Shown piece after piece: positions 13,111-20,525 of a DNA stretch of 34,971 nucleotides (position 1 is its first letter; every line of letters starts with the position of its first letter). Source of the DNA: UBA3210 sp963653535 (GTDB lineage: Bacteria > Bacillota_I > Bacilli_A > RFN20 > CAG-449); assembly GCA_963653535.1 (NCBI GenBank), contig CAVJWU010000010.1, positions 1-34,971 on the forward strand, written 5' to 3'. Made by a program: the position numbers and the translations under genes. A model generated the notes under the pieces. The model was not told where the DNA came from. It did not search any database and worked only from the letters and a program-made list of their open reading frames with translations.

Positions 13111-14799
13111 TTACTTCTTTTCGTTCTTATTCATAATGATTGGAATAATCATTGGATTACGATGAGTATTTTGGAAGAAGATTTGTCCTAAGACTGATTT
13201 AGAGACATTTTTAATTTCTCCAAATGTAACTTTATTCTTCATTAAGGCTTTAAGTGCATCGAATAATTTACTTTTAGCTTGTTCAATTAATGCGACAGAC
13301 TTTTCATCGAGATAAATAAAACCTTGAGTAATAATTTCTGGTTTCTTTAAGATTGTATTTGTTCTTGAATCCATTGAAATTAATACTGCAACCATACCAT
13401 CACTTGAAAGTAATTTTCTATCTTTAATAACCGCGGTTGATAAACCAGTGATATCTTTTCCATCGATATAGATATCATCAACTTGAACTCTTGGTCCAGT
13501 TGTTACTTCATGGCGATTAAGGATTAATGTATCACCATTAGATAAAACGAAGGTATTTTCTTTTGGCATACCTAATTTATGTGCTAGTTCAGCATGCATT
13601 TTTAGCATGTAATATTCACCATGTGCTGGCATGAAATATTTAGGATGAACGAGTTTTAACATTAAACGAAGTTCTTGTCTAGAAGGGTGACCAGAAGCGT
13701 GTAAATTAGGTGACATTGAATTAGTGACAACGCTTGCGCCTAATCGATATAATTTATTAATTAAAACATCGATTTGATATGTATTTCCTGGAATTGGACT
13801 ACTTGAGAAAATTACGCAGTCACCTGGAATGATTTTAATAAGATTATGTTCTCCAGAAGCGATTCTACTTAATGCTGCAAGTGATTCACCTTGTGAACCC
13901 GTACAAAGAATAACGATTTCATTGTTCTTATAATCTTTTAATTTATCTGGAGTGATAATCGTATCATCAGGAACCTTGATATAACCATATTTTCTTGAGA
14001 CTTCAATCGATGTATTCATTGATCTACCAATAACGCAGATTTTACGATTAAATGAAATACAAGCTTCAACGATTTGTTGAATACGTGAGATATTGCTAGA
14101 GAAAGTAGAGATAATAATTCTTTGAGTTGCTTTATTAAAAGCGTCCATAATCGCATCGATTACGCTTCTTTCTGAAAGAGTATAACCTTCTTTTTCAGCA
14201 TTAGTTGAATCAGCGAGAAGTAAATCTACTCCTTCGTCACCAAAACGAGCAATTTTGTTTAAATTAATATCACGCGCGATTGGGGTTAAATCAATCTTGA
14301 AATCACCGGTAGTTACTATTCTTCCTTGAGGAGTATCGACACATATTCCAAATGCATCTGGAATTGAGTGAGTAACGCTGAAGAATTGAACTTTAAATTC
14401 ATCGATATGAATAATTGAATCTTCGTTATATTCAACTAGATTTACGTTAGAAATACGATGTTCTTCTAATTTATTTTTGATTAATGCAAGGGCAAGTTTT
14501 GGTGCATAAATAACAGGAATATTAACGTTTTGTACGATGAATGGTACTGCACCAATATGGTCTTCATGACCATGAGTAATAAATAATGCTTTAACTTTGT
14601 TACGATTATTTTTTAAATGAGTATAATCAGGGACAACATAATTGACACCTAAAATGCCTTCTTCAGGAAACATAACACCAGCATCGATAATAATTAATGA
14701 TTTATCATTTTCAATGCAATAAGTATTTTTTCCAACTTCACCTAAGCCTCCAAGCGCGTAAATAGAGACAGGAGAAGATAATACATTTTTATTATCCAT
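13111..14799 (-). CDS. rnjA: Ribonuclease J
   Basis: 562 residues, like Bacillus RNase J1 (555). Metallo-beta-lactamase/beta-CASP fold: SIYALGGLGEVGKN opens it, the zinc motif HGHEDH is at ~76-81, HSIPDAFG (~155), TGDFKID, then beta-CASP motifs and MPAHGEYYML near residue 390. It degrades and matures RNA with endonuclease and 5'-exonuclease activity. The frame extends to a GTG at 14880, but the promoter TTGCAT-17-TACAAT places transcript start at about that GTG, so I take the ATG at 14799, preceded by AAAGGAA at a rather long distance. J1 versus J2 cannot be decided; the symbol is tentative. Confidence 0.93.
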   Translation of the reverse strand: MDNKNVLSSPVSIYALGGLGEVGKNTYCIENDKSLIIIDAGVMFPEEGILGVNYVVPDYTHLKNNRNKVKALFITHGHEDHIGAVPFIVQNVNIPVIYAPKLALALIKNKLEEHRISNVNLVEYNEDSIIHIDEFKVQFFSVTHSIPDAFGICVDTPQGRIVTTGDFKIDLTPIARDINLNKIARFGDEGVDLLLADSTNAEKEGYTLSERSVIDAIMDAFNKATQRIIISTFSSNISRIQQIVEACISFNRKICVIGRSMNTSIEVSRKYGYIKVPDDTIITPDKLKDYKNNEIVILCTGSQGESLAALSRIASGEHNLIKIIPGDCVIFSSSPIPGNTYQIDVLINKLYRLGASVVTNSMSPNLHASGHPSRQELRLMLKLVHPKYFMPAHGEYYMLKMHAELAHKLGMPKENTFVLSNGDTLILNRHEVTTGPRVQVDDIYIDGKDITGLSTAVIKDRKLLSSDGMVAVLISMDSRTNTILKKPEIITQGFIYLDEKSVALIEQAKSKLFDALKALMKNKVTFGEIKNVSKSVLGQIFFQNTHRNPMIIPIIMNKNEKK

Positions 14800-14884
14800 A
14801 TTTTGAAATTTTTCCTTTCTAAAAATTATTAACTTATATAATTTGTAAAAACTATTATTTTTCTTAGTTTTTTCAACCACCTTA

Positions 14885-14913
14885 ATTGTATACTAATAAG
14901 AAAAATAATGCAA
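14885..14913 (-). promoter_or_regulatory. Promoter of the RNase J-maf operon
   Basis: Minus strand TTGCAT (14908-14913), 17 bases, TACAAT (14885-14890). Predicted start about 14878, giving a leader of about 80 bases before the ATG at 14799. Confidence 0.6.
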
Positions 14914-14914
14914 A

Positions 14915-14954
14915 CTTAAAAGAGTTAAATATTAAAGAAAATATTTAACTCTTT
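14915..14954 (-). terminator. Terminator of the def gene
   Basis: AAAGAGTTAAATAT (14919-14932) pairs perfectly with ATATTTAACTCTTT (14941-14954). On the minus strand a short T-run follows. It separates def from the RNase J promoter just downstream. Confidence 0.7.
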
Positions 14955-14972
14955 GTTTAGTTATTTAATTTA

Positions 14973-15512
14973 TTAAATAAGATATGAATTAGGAATAACT
15001 TTTTCAGGATTATCTTTATCGATATGATCATAATAGAGAGTTCCATTTAAATGATCATATTCATGTTGTAAGACAATGGCATCATATCCTCTTGCGGTAA
15101 TAGTAATATCTTTTTTAGTAATGACATCATAAGCTTTCATTACAATCTTATCATAACGATAGACGTAACCTTTATGATCATCATCAACTGATAAACAACC
15201 TTCTCCGCCTTGAATTGCGACTTTTCTTAAAGAATTTTGTACGATTTTTGGATTTACTAATCCATATTGAATAACTTTATCACCTGAAGTATAGTAGACG
15301 GCAAATATTCTTAAATTAACACCAATTTGAGGTGCTGCTAGACCTACTCCTGAACGAATATGGTGTTTACTTGCATATTCATCATCTTGACTTAATTTTA
15401 AATAGTTGACCATCTCAAGGACTAATTTTTCATTTTCTTTACTTAAAGGCATTGTTACTTCAAGAGACTTTTCTCTTAAAGAAGCCTCGTTATCTTTTAC
15501 GATTTTAAACAT
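14973..15512 (-). CDS. def: Peptide deformylase
   Basis: 179 residues. All three motifs are intact: GVGLAAPQIG (55-64), EGCLS (104-108) with the metal-ligand Cys, and HEYDH (150-154) with two His ligands and catalytic Glu. It removes formyl groups from nascent proteins. Length and insertions between motifs suit the Gram-positive type 2 enzymes. The ATG at 15512 is preferred over an in-frame GTG at 15521 because that GTG is part of the likely Shine-Dalgarno GGGTGAT. It is divergent from ylbF and ends at its own terminator, so it appears monocistronic. Confidence 0.95.
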   Translation of the reverse strand: MFKIVKDNEASLREKSLEVTMPLSKENEKLVLEMVNYLKLSQDDEYASKHHIRSGVGLAAPQIGVNLRIFAVYYTSGDKVIQYGLVNPKIVQNSLRKVAIQGGEGCLSVDDDHKGYVYRYDKIVMKAYDVITKKDITITARGYDAIVLQHEYDHLNGTLYYDHIDKDNPEKVIPNSYLI

Positions 15513-15568
15513 ATATATCACCCGCGATTATTTTAACAAAGTTTATAGTAAAAATAAACTTGTTTTAG

Positions 15569-15574
15569 TATAAT
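15569..15574 (+). promoter_or_regulatory. -10 element of the ylbF-rsmD-coaD operon
   Basis: A consensus TATAAT about 25 bases before the ylbF ATG. No convincing -35 is seen 16-18 bases upstream. Confidence 0.45.
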
Positions 15575-15599
15575 TATGTTGATATATAGGTAGGTAATT

Positions 15600-15956
15600 A
15601 TGAGCGATATACACGATAAAATAAATGAATTAGCGAACTATTTAAAATCGAGTGAAGATTATAAAAATCTTTTTTCAGCAGAAGAAAAAATGAAGAATGA
15701 TGAAGAAGTTAATCTTTTAGTGATGAACTTTGAAAAAGCAGAACTTGCTTATTCAAACGGCTTAAATCATTATTCTGAAGGTAGTAAAGAACTTAATTCA
15801 CTACAAAAAGATTTATATTTCGCTAAATACGCTTTAGATACTCATCCTTTAGTTATCGAATATACTACCTTATTAAATAAAGTAAATGAACCTTTAAATT
15901 ATCTTCAATTTAATCTAATCGATTTATTTAAAGGCCATATGGGGACGTGTAAATAA
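15600..15956 (+). CDS. ylbF: YlbF/YmcA family protein
   Basis: 118 residues, mostly helical, cytosolic. LANYLKSSEDYKNLFSAEEKM at the start and the later YTTLLNKVNEPLNYLQFNLID fit the Com_YlbF family. In Bacillus subtilis YlbF, YmcA and YaaT form the Y-complex, which carries iron-sulfur clusters and directs RNase Y cleavage of mRNAs. The placement directly before rsmD and coaD copies the B. subtilis ylb order, which strengthens the call. GGTAGGT lies a few bases upstream of the ATG. The stop overlaps the rsmD start by one base. Confidence 0.8.
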   Translation: MSDIHDKINELANYLKSSEDYKNLFSAEEKMKNDEEVNLLVMNFEKAELAYSNGLNHYSEGSKELNSLQKDLYFAKYALDTHPLVIEYTTLLNKVNEPLNYLQFNLIDLFKGHMGTCK

Positions 15957-16498
15957 TGTTAAGAATTATTGGAGGTAAATATCGCCATTTAAAAATAGAA
16001 GCTCCTAATGTAACTACCACTAGACCGACAACTGATCGAGTTAGAGAAGGCTTAATGTCAGCCTTAGGTCCTTATTTAGTGAATAAAGATGTCTTAGATT
16101 TATTCGCAGGATCAGGTGCTTTAGGACTTGAATCTTTATCTAGAGGAGCTCGTAGCGCAACCTTTGTCGATACGAATATAAATGCGATAAATACGATTAA
16201 ATTAAATATTAAGAATATTAAAATTGAAGAAGAAACAAAAATTTATTTTGGTAAATATAGCGATTTCTTAAATGAAAATAAAGATAAGAAATATGGGGTA
16301 GTTTATTTAGATCCACCTTATAAAATGAAAGAAGTATATGATGAAATAGTTAACTTTTTATTTGATAACGACATGCTTACTGATGATGCCATTATTATTA
16401 AAGAGTGTGATGTAGATTTTAGTGACGATGAAAGATTTATAAAAAGAAAAGCTTATAAATATGGAATAATTCATGTCAATGTATATTGGAGGAAATAA
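15956..16498 (+). CDS. rsmD: 16S rRNA (guanine966-N2)-methyltransferase RsmD
   Basis: 180 residues. The SAM-binding loop DLFAGSGALGLE (~48-59) and the catalytic YLDPPY (~117-122) of amino-methyltransferases are present, and the N-terminus MLRIIGGKYRHLKI with TRPTTDRVREGL is diagnostic of RsmD. It methylates the N2 of G966 in 16S rRNA. The ATG overlaps the ylbF stop by one base (TAATG), and the 3' end carries the ribosome binding site of coaD, the neighbour of rsmD in most Firmicutes. Confidence 0.95.
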   Translation: MLRIIGGKYRHLKIEAPNVTTTRPTTDRVREGLMSALGPYLVNKDVLDLFAGSGALGLESLSRGARSATFVDTNINAINTIKLNIKNIKIEEETKIYFGKYSDFLNENKDKKYGVVYLDPPYKMKEVYDEIVNFLFDNDMLTDDAIIIKECDVDFSDDERFIKRKAYKYGIIHVNVYWRK

Positions 16499-16499
16499 G

Positions 16500-16970
16500 A
16501 TGAAAATAGCGATGTATCCAGGAAGTTTTGATCCATTAACAAATGGTCATTTAGATATTATAACTCGTGCGAGTAAATTATTTGATAAACTCTATGTTTG
16601 TATATCTGTCAATCCTAAAAAGACATATTTTTTCAATGTTGAAGAAAAGATAAGCATGTGTAAAATTGCCTGCAAAAACATTAAGAATGTCGAAGTTGTT
16701 TATACTGATGGATTAGTTGTTAAGAAAGCAAAAGAACTTAAATGCAGCGCGCTTATAAGAGGTTTACGAGCCGTTTCTGATTTTGAATATGAAGTTCAAC
16801 TAGCTACAACTAATGAATTTATTGATAAATCAATTGAAACTGTCTTCTTACTAGCTAGTGAAGGTAAAGGCTTTATTTCATCTAGCTCAGTTAAAGAATT
16901 ATATAAGAATAAGGTTGATATCTCTCGACTAGTACCTCCAATCGTTGTTGATTATTTTAAAAAGAAATAA
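16500..16970 (+). CDS. coaD: Phosphopantetheine adenylyltransferase
   Basis: 156 residues, standard length. It joins 4'-phosphopantetheine and ATP to dephospho-CoA, the penultimate step of CoA synthesis. YPGSFDPLTNGHLDII contains the nucleotidyltransferase TxGH motif with His17; LIRGLRAVSDFEYE and the C-terminal ISSSSVKE are also diagnostic. The start at 16500 is fixed by TTGGAGGAA 5 bases upstream; the frame extends back to 16473 inside rsmD. It is the last gene of the operon and ends at the long hairpin 16981-17053. Confidence 0.96.
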   Translation: MKIAMYPGSFDPLTNGHLDIITRASKLFDKLYVCISVNPKKTYFFNVEEKISMCKIACKNIKNVEVVYTDGLVVKKAKELKCSALIRGLRAVSDFEYEVQLATTNEFIDKSIETVFLLASEGKGFISSSSVKELYKNKVDISRLVPPIVVDYFKKK

Positions 16971-16980
16971 ATGGTAAACT

Positions 16981-17053
16981 AAAAACTAAGAAGAAATGAA
17001 GTGAACCTTGGTCCAACTTTTGGGGTTCACTTCAAAATCTTCTTAGTTTTTTT
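16981..17053. terminator. Bidirectional terminator with an IS3-terminus-like core
   Basis: Outer arms AAAACTAAGAAGA (from 16982) and TCTTCTTAGTTTT (from 17038) and inner arms GAAGTGAACC (16998-17007) and GGTTCACTTC (17024-17033) form one long hairpin between convergent coaD and the M48 gene, with T-runs on both sides. The loop and inner arm on the minus strand read TGAACCCCAAAAGTTGGACC, identical to the segment at 34923-34942. Confidence 0.85.
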
Positions 17054-17058
17054 AAACT

Positions 17059-18282
17059 TTATTTTGAATATTTTTCTAAATTTTCAATTCTTCTAACTAA
17101 GCTAGGATGGTTAGCTTTTAAAAATTCTAAGATTGGATTATAAACTAATAAACCATAATTCTTCTTAGTTAAATTAACTAAAGAAATGATTAATGCATCT
17201 TTATAACCATTTTTCGCGGCGAGTCGATCTGCTTCAAGTTCGTGTTTTCTAGATATCGTATTGAAGATAGAACTATACAGAATGGCAAATATTTCTATTA
17301 GTTCTCCCGCGAATAAATAGATGATGAAATAACTTTCTTTATTAAAGCCTAAGTCTAATGATAAATCAGTCATTAATGTACAAACATAAATTATTAAAAC
17401 AATACAAATCATATAGATAAAAGTGAAAGGTAAAGATTTTAAGTTATGTTTACATTTAGCGTGTCCTAATTCATGAGCGAATACTGCAACTATTTCATCA
17501 GGAGTATGATTATTAATTAGGTTATCATAAATAACAATTCTTCGTGAAGAACCAGTACCAGCAAAATAAGCATTTTCTTTTGTTGATCTTTTCGATTCAT
17601 TAACAACATAAATACCTTCGATTTTAAAAGAATTTTTGTTCATTAAATCTAATAATTTAGTTTTTAATTCACCATCATCTAAAGGAGTGAATTTATTACG
17701 TAATTTCGCAAAATATGGGAATAAGAATTGTATTAAGAAAGTAAATCCAATAAATGTTAAACTACATATAATTATTGCTAAATATGTATTTAAGGATGAA
17801 TATAAAATGAAGAAAATAAATCCGATTGCAAAATTGAATATTATATCAATAATTAAAGAGAATATTTGATCAACGATAAATGTTGGTGCTTTTGTATTAT
17901 TAAAGCCATATTTTTCTTCAATTTTAAAGGTAGAATATATTTCAAATGGCAGAGAAACAACAAAAGAAACACCTTGATTAAAAAGGATTAGAAGAACAAA
18001 TTGTGCGATCCAATTAGTACCTATTGTATTACCGATTAAACTAAATACATTAAAAATGACTAGAATAAACATTGGAATGCTAGTTATTACATCTTCAACA
18101 AAATTAAATCTCATATTTTCTTTAAGATAACTTTGCCACTTAGCGTAACCTTCTTCTTTAGTTAAATATTCTAAAGAAGGTGGGACTTTTCTTTTTAAGC
18201 TATCTAAATATAAAAAATCAGTAAATATTTTATAAATAAAATTAAAGCCTAAAATGATTAAAAATAATATTTTATAATTCAT
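17059..18282 (-). CDS. M48 family membrane metalloprotease, Ste24-like
   Basis: 407 residues with several membrane helices (~5-25, ~68-85, ~90-110, ~140-190, then ~283-340). The zinc motif HELGH is at ~270-274 and the third ligand region RKHELEADRLAAKNG at ~345-358. The long N-terminal membrane part with PFEIYSTFKIEEKYGFNN is typical of the CAAX-protease-1 (Ste24/ZMPSTE24) type rather than the shorter HtpX. In bacteria the substrates are largely unknown, with membrane-protein quality control likely. GAGGTAA lies 6 bases before the ATG, with a promoter at 18305-18333. It ends at the shared terminator. Confidence 0.9.
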   Translation of the reverse strand: MNYKILFLIILGFNFIYKIFTDFLYLDSLKRKVPPSLEYLTKEEGYAKWQSYLKENMRFNFVEDVITSIPMFILVIFNVFSLIGNTIGTNWIAQFVLLILFNQGVSFVVSLPFEIYSTFKIEEKYGFNNTKAPTFIVDQIFSLIIDIIFNFAIGFIFFILYSSLNTYLAIIICSLTFIGFTFLIQFLFPYFAKLRNKFTPLDDGELKTKLLDLMNKNSFKIEGIYVVNESKRSTKENAYFAGTGSSRRIVIYDNLINNHTPDEIVAVFAHELGHAKCKHNLKSLPFTFIYMICIVLIIYVCTLMTDLSLDLGFNKESYFIIYLFAGELIEIFAILYSSIFNTISRKHELEADRLAAKNGYKDALIISLVNLTKKNYGLLVYNPILEFLKANHPSLVRRIENLEKYSK

Positions 18283-18304
18283 AACGTTTACCTCAATTAT
18301 TAAT

Positions 18305-18333
18305 ATTTAAATACTTGTATAAGGTTAAATCAA
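18305..18333 (-). promoter_or_regulatory. Promoter of the M48 protease gene
   Basis: Minus strand TTGATT (18328-18333), 17 bases, TTAAAT (18305-18310), about 23 bases before the ATG. Confidence 0.5.
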
Positions 18334-18350
18334 TTATTTTTATTTTAAGC

Positions 18351-18381
18351 ACAAAAAAAAGTGAAGCTTTTAACTTCACTT
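18351..18381 (-). terminator. Terminator of the thioredoxin-fold-like gene
   Basis: AAGTGAAG (18359-18366) pairs with CTTCACTT (18374-18381); eight T follow on the minus strand. It lies seven bases after the stop codon. Confidence 0.88.
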
Positions 18382-18387
18382 ATTTAA

Positions 18388-19209
18388 TTAATCAATGCTT
18401 ACGCCTGTCCAAAGGTCGGAAAGAATATCAATATTTGTTTTGTTTGAATCATCAGTTGTATTATATGAAGTCCAAGATGATGATGAAGCAAGTCTCATAT
18501 CGACAATTTCGTCATTATGGAATTTAACTGCACATGGAAGATATAAATCACTTGCAGCAGATGATCTATCCGCGGATGTTTCATAAAGATTATCTGTGTT
18601 ATCTTTATTAAATCCTGAGTAGAGAACGCTGTAACCATATTTTGCTTTGAATGTATCGTTATATGTATTTCTCCAAGAATTTTCACTCTTATCATTATAT
18701 TTATCAGAGAGAGTACCTAATAAATGATATTTGTAGTTTGCAGCAGAATCATTTTCGTATTTGCTATCATTAGAATTCCATTTTGAATATTGATTTTCTG
18801 AAGTAGAGAAATCAACAACATAAAGTTTGATATCTGAATGAGATGAATAGAATGAAGCAACTGCATCTTCTAATGTATTAGATCCATCGATGAAGATAAC
18901 TAATGAATCACCGCTTGTTTTATTTAATTTTGTTCCATATGGGTAATAATCATTACCAGCATCTGTTCCCCATTCACTTGTTGTTAAATCAGAGAATAAT
19001 TCTCTATATTCAACACGGTGATTGTAATAGAATTCACCATCGTTACTTGCATTAACTGCACTTTGGATTGCATTAATGATTGGGTTAATAGAGAAAATTA
19101 AACCAAAGATGATACCGACAATAAGTAAAGGTTGAACCCATGCTGTTTGTCTAATCCATTCCCAGATTTTTTTAAAAAATCCACCGATTGCTTTAAATAG
19201 TTTATCCAT
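18388..19209 (-). CDS. Membrane-anchored extracytoplasmic protein, possible thioredoxin fold without CxxC
   Basis: 273 residues. An amphipathic basic N-terminus (LFKAIGGFFKKIWEWIRQ) leads into one uncleaved helix (~27-48), with a Ser/Asn/Tyr-rich outer domain. Inside it VIFIDGSNTLEDAV sits where thioredoxins have the CxxC helix, LYVVDFST follows as a strand, and LPCAVKFHNDEIVDMRLA matches the cis-Pro strand and the turn before the last helix. There is no CxxC, so a redox role is unlikely if the fold call is right. AGGAGGAAA lies 5 bases upstream of the ATG. The spacing and promoter suggest a single-gene unit. Confidence 0.6.
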   Translation of the reverse strand: MDKLFKAIGGFFKKIWEWIRQTAWVQPLLIVGIIFGLIFSINPIINAIQSAVNASNDGEFYYNHRVEYRELFSDLTTSEWGTDAGNDYYPYGTKLNKTSGDSLVIFIDGSNTLEDAVASFYSSHSDIKLYVVDFSTSENQYSKWNSNDSKYENDSAANYKYHLLGTLSDKYNDKSENSWRNTYNDTFKAKYGYSVLYSGFNKDNTDNLYETSADRSSAASDLYLPCAVKFHNDEIVDMRLASSSSWTSYNTTDDSNKTNIDILSDLWTGVSID

Positions 19210-19265
19210 TAAATTTCCTCCTATATTTGATTTTTATAAAGGCCAATTTCTTCAATAGCGGTTTT

Positions 19266-19294
19266 ATATTAACATTCTACAATATAATTTTCAA
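19266..19294 (-). promoter_or_regulatory. Promoter of the thioredoxin-fold-like gene
   Basis: Minus strand TTGAAA (19289-19294), 17 bases, TAATAT (19266-19271). A second -10-like TAGAAT is nearby at 19274-19279. Confidence 0.5.
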
Positions 19295-19397
19295 TAAACA
19301 TTTACTTAAAAATGAAAATTACAAGTTCTTTATAAATATATTATTTATATTTATCGAACAACCTTAAATGAGAATTAAAATTTACTTTTTAACGTAT

Positions 19398-19424
19398 AAA
19401 TATCTTGATTTAGATCAAATATTT
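19398..19424. promoter_or_regulatory. Inverted repeat containing an FNR-type box
   Basis: AAATAT-C-TTGATttagATCAA-ATATTT. The core TTGAT-N4-ATCAA (19405-19418) is an exact match to the classical FNR/CRP-family consensus. It lies about 65 bases upstream of the predicted yitT start. A second AT-only palindrome ATTTATTT/AAATAAAT follows at ~19421-19441. No CRP/FNR protein gene is in the window. Confidence 0.35.
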
Positions 19425-19442
19425 ATTTAAATTAAATAAATC

Positions 19443-19470
19443 TAGATTTATTTTACTTAAGTGATAAAAT
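19443..19470 (+). promoter_or_regulatory. Promoter of the yitT-like gene
   Basis: TAGATT (19443-19448), 16 bases, TAAAAT (19465-19470), with the start near 19477 and the ATG at 19495. Confidence 0.45.
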
Positions 19471-19494
19471 ATTATTGATTTGGAGAAAGATATT

Positions 19495-20517
19495 ATGCCT
19501 TTTAAAAAACTAAAAAAAGATATAACAGATTATATGTATGATCATCCAGCTTTAAGAGTGTTCTTCTCTTATTTAGTAACAATACTTGCCGCGGCAATTA
19601 GTGCATTTATTTATGCATATAGCTATAAAACATTTGTCGCACCTCCTAATGGAGATACAACTTTCGTTACAGGTGGAGCTGGTGGAGCGAGCCAAGTAAT
19701 TTTAAAATTATGTGAACTATTTGGCTTAAATTCTTCTTATGAAATCGGTTCTACAACCATAGGATATATTATTCAATCGGCATGCTATGTACTTATTAAT
19801 GCCCCTTTAGCGATCCTTTCATTTAAAAAAATTGGTAAACAATTTACCTTATTTACAGCGATTAATATTGGCTTTTATTTCTTATTTGTCAACATTATTC
19901 CAAAAGACTTATGTACGATGTTTTATGATGAAGCAGCTTCTACTTACGGAGTTGTCTTAAATTTATTTGAAAGAGCATTGTTCGCGGGTTTATGTACTGG
20001 TATATCTGTCGCAATTGCTGTTAAAGCAGGCCATTCTTCAGGCGGAACTGATATCTTATCAATGTATATTACACTTAAAAAACCTAATGCTCAATTTGGT
20101 CATGTATCAATGCTAATTAATTCAGTAATTTTAATATCTTATACAATTTTAAATATGATTGAAATTAAAAGCGTTCTATATATAACAATGATTATGTATA
20201 GTATTATTTATCTTTTCGTTAATTCAACGGTTGTGGATAAATTAGTCACTAAAAACCGTAAATCACAAATTCAAATTATTACCACTAATGATAAGTTACC
20301 AGATTTATTAATCTCATACTTCCCTCATAGCGCAACTATCATCGAAGGAAAAGGTGCTTATACAAAAGAAAATAAACTTGTTATTTATACTGTCGTCTCA
20401 GAAAAAGAAGTAAAACAAGCATTAAAAGTTATTAGACAAATCGATGAAAAAGCTTTCGTAGTTGTCACGAAAATTTCTGCTCTTGAAGGCCGATTCTATG
20501 TCGAACCACAAAAATAG
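19495..20517 (+). CDS. YitT family membrane protein
   Basis: 340 residues. About five to six membrane helices (DUF161) in residues ~18-230, with VTGGAGGASQVI after the first helix and GHSSGGTDILSMY near residue 180, two motifs that mark the family, then a cytosolic DUF2179 domain (RKSQIQIITTNDKLPDLL, then EGKGAYTKENKLVIYTVV). Function is not established; transport is presumed. A TTG 15 bases upstream could extend the frame, but it is part of the GGAGAAAG ribosome site, so 19495 is preferred. GluRS starts 8 bases after the stop, giving a likely five-gene transcript to 25452. Confidence 0.85.
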   Translation: MPFKKLKKDITDYMYDHPALRVFFSYLVTILAAAISAFIYAYSYKTFVAPPNGDTTFVTGGAGGASQVILKLCELFGLNSSYEIGSTTIGYIIQSACYVLINAPLAILSFKKIGKQFTLFTAINIGFYFLFVNIIPKDLCTMFYDEAASTYGVVLNLFERALFAGLCTGISVAIAVKAGHSSGGTDILSMYITLKKPNAQFGHVSMLINSVILISYTILNMIEIKSVLYITMIMYSIIYLFVNSTVVDKLVTKNRKSQIQIITTNDKLPDLLISYFPHSATIIEGKGAYTKENKLVIYTVVSEKEVKQALKVIRQIDEKAFVVVTKISALEGRFYVEPQK

Positions 20518-20525
20518 GAGGAAAC

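Noticed and set aside
18395..18586. Plus-strand open frames inside the thioredoxin-fold-like gene
   Set aside because: They are antisense shadows of a minus-strand gene that has a strong ribosome site, promoter and terminator.
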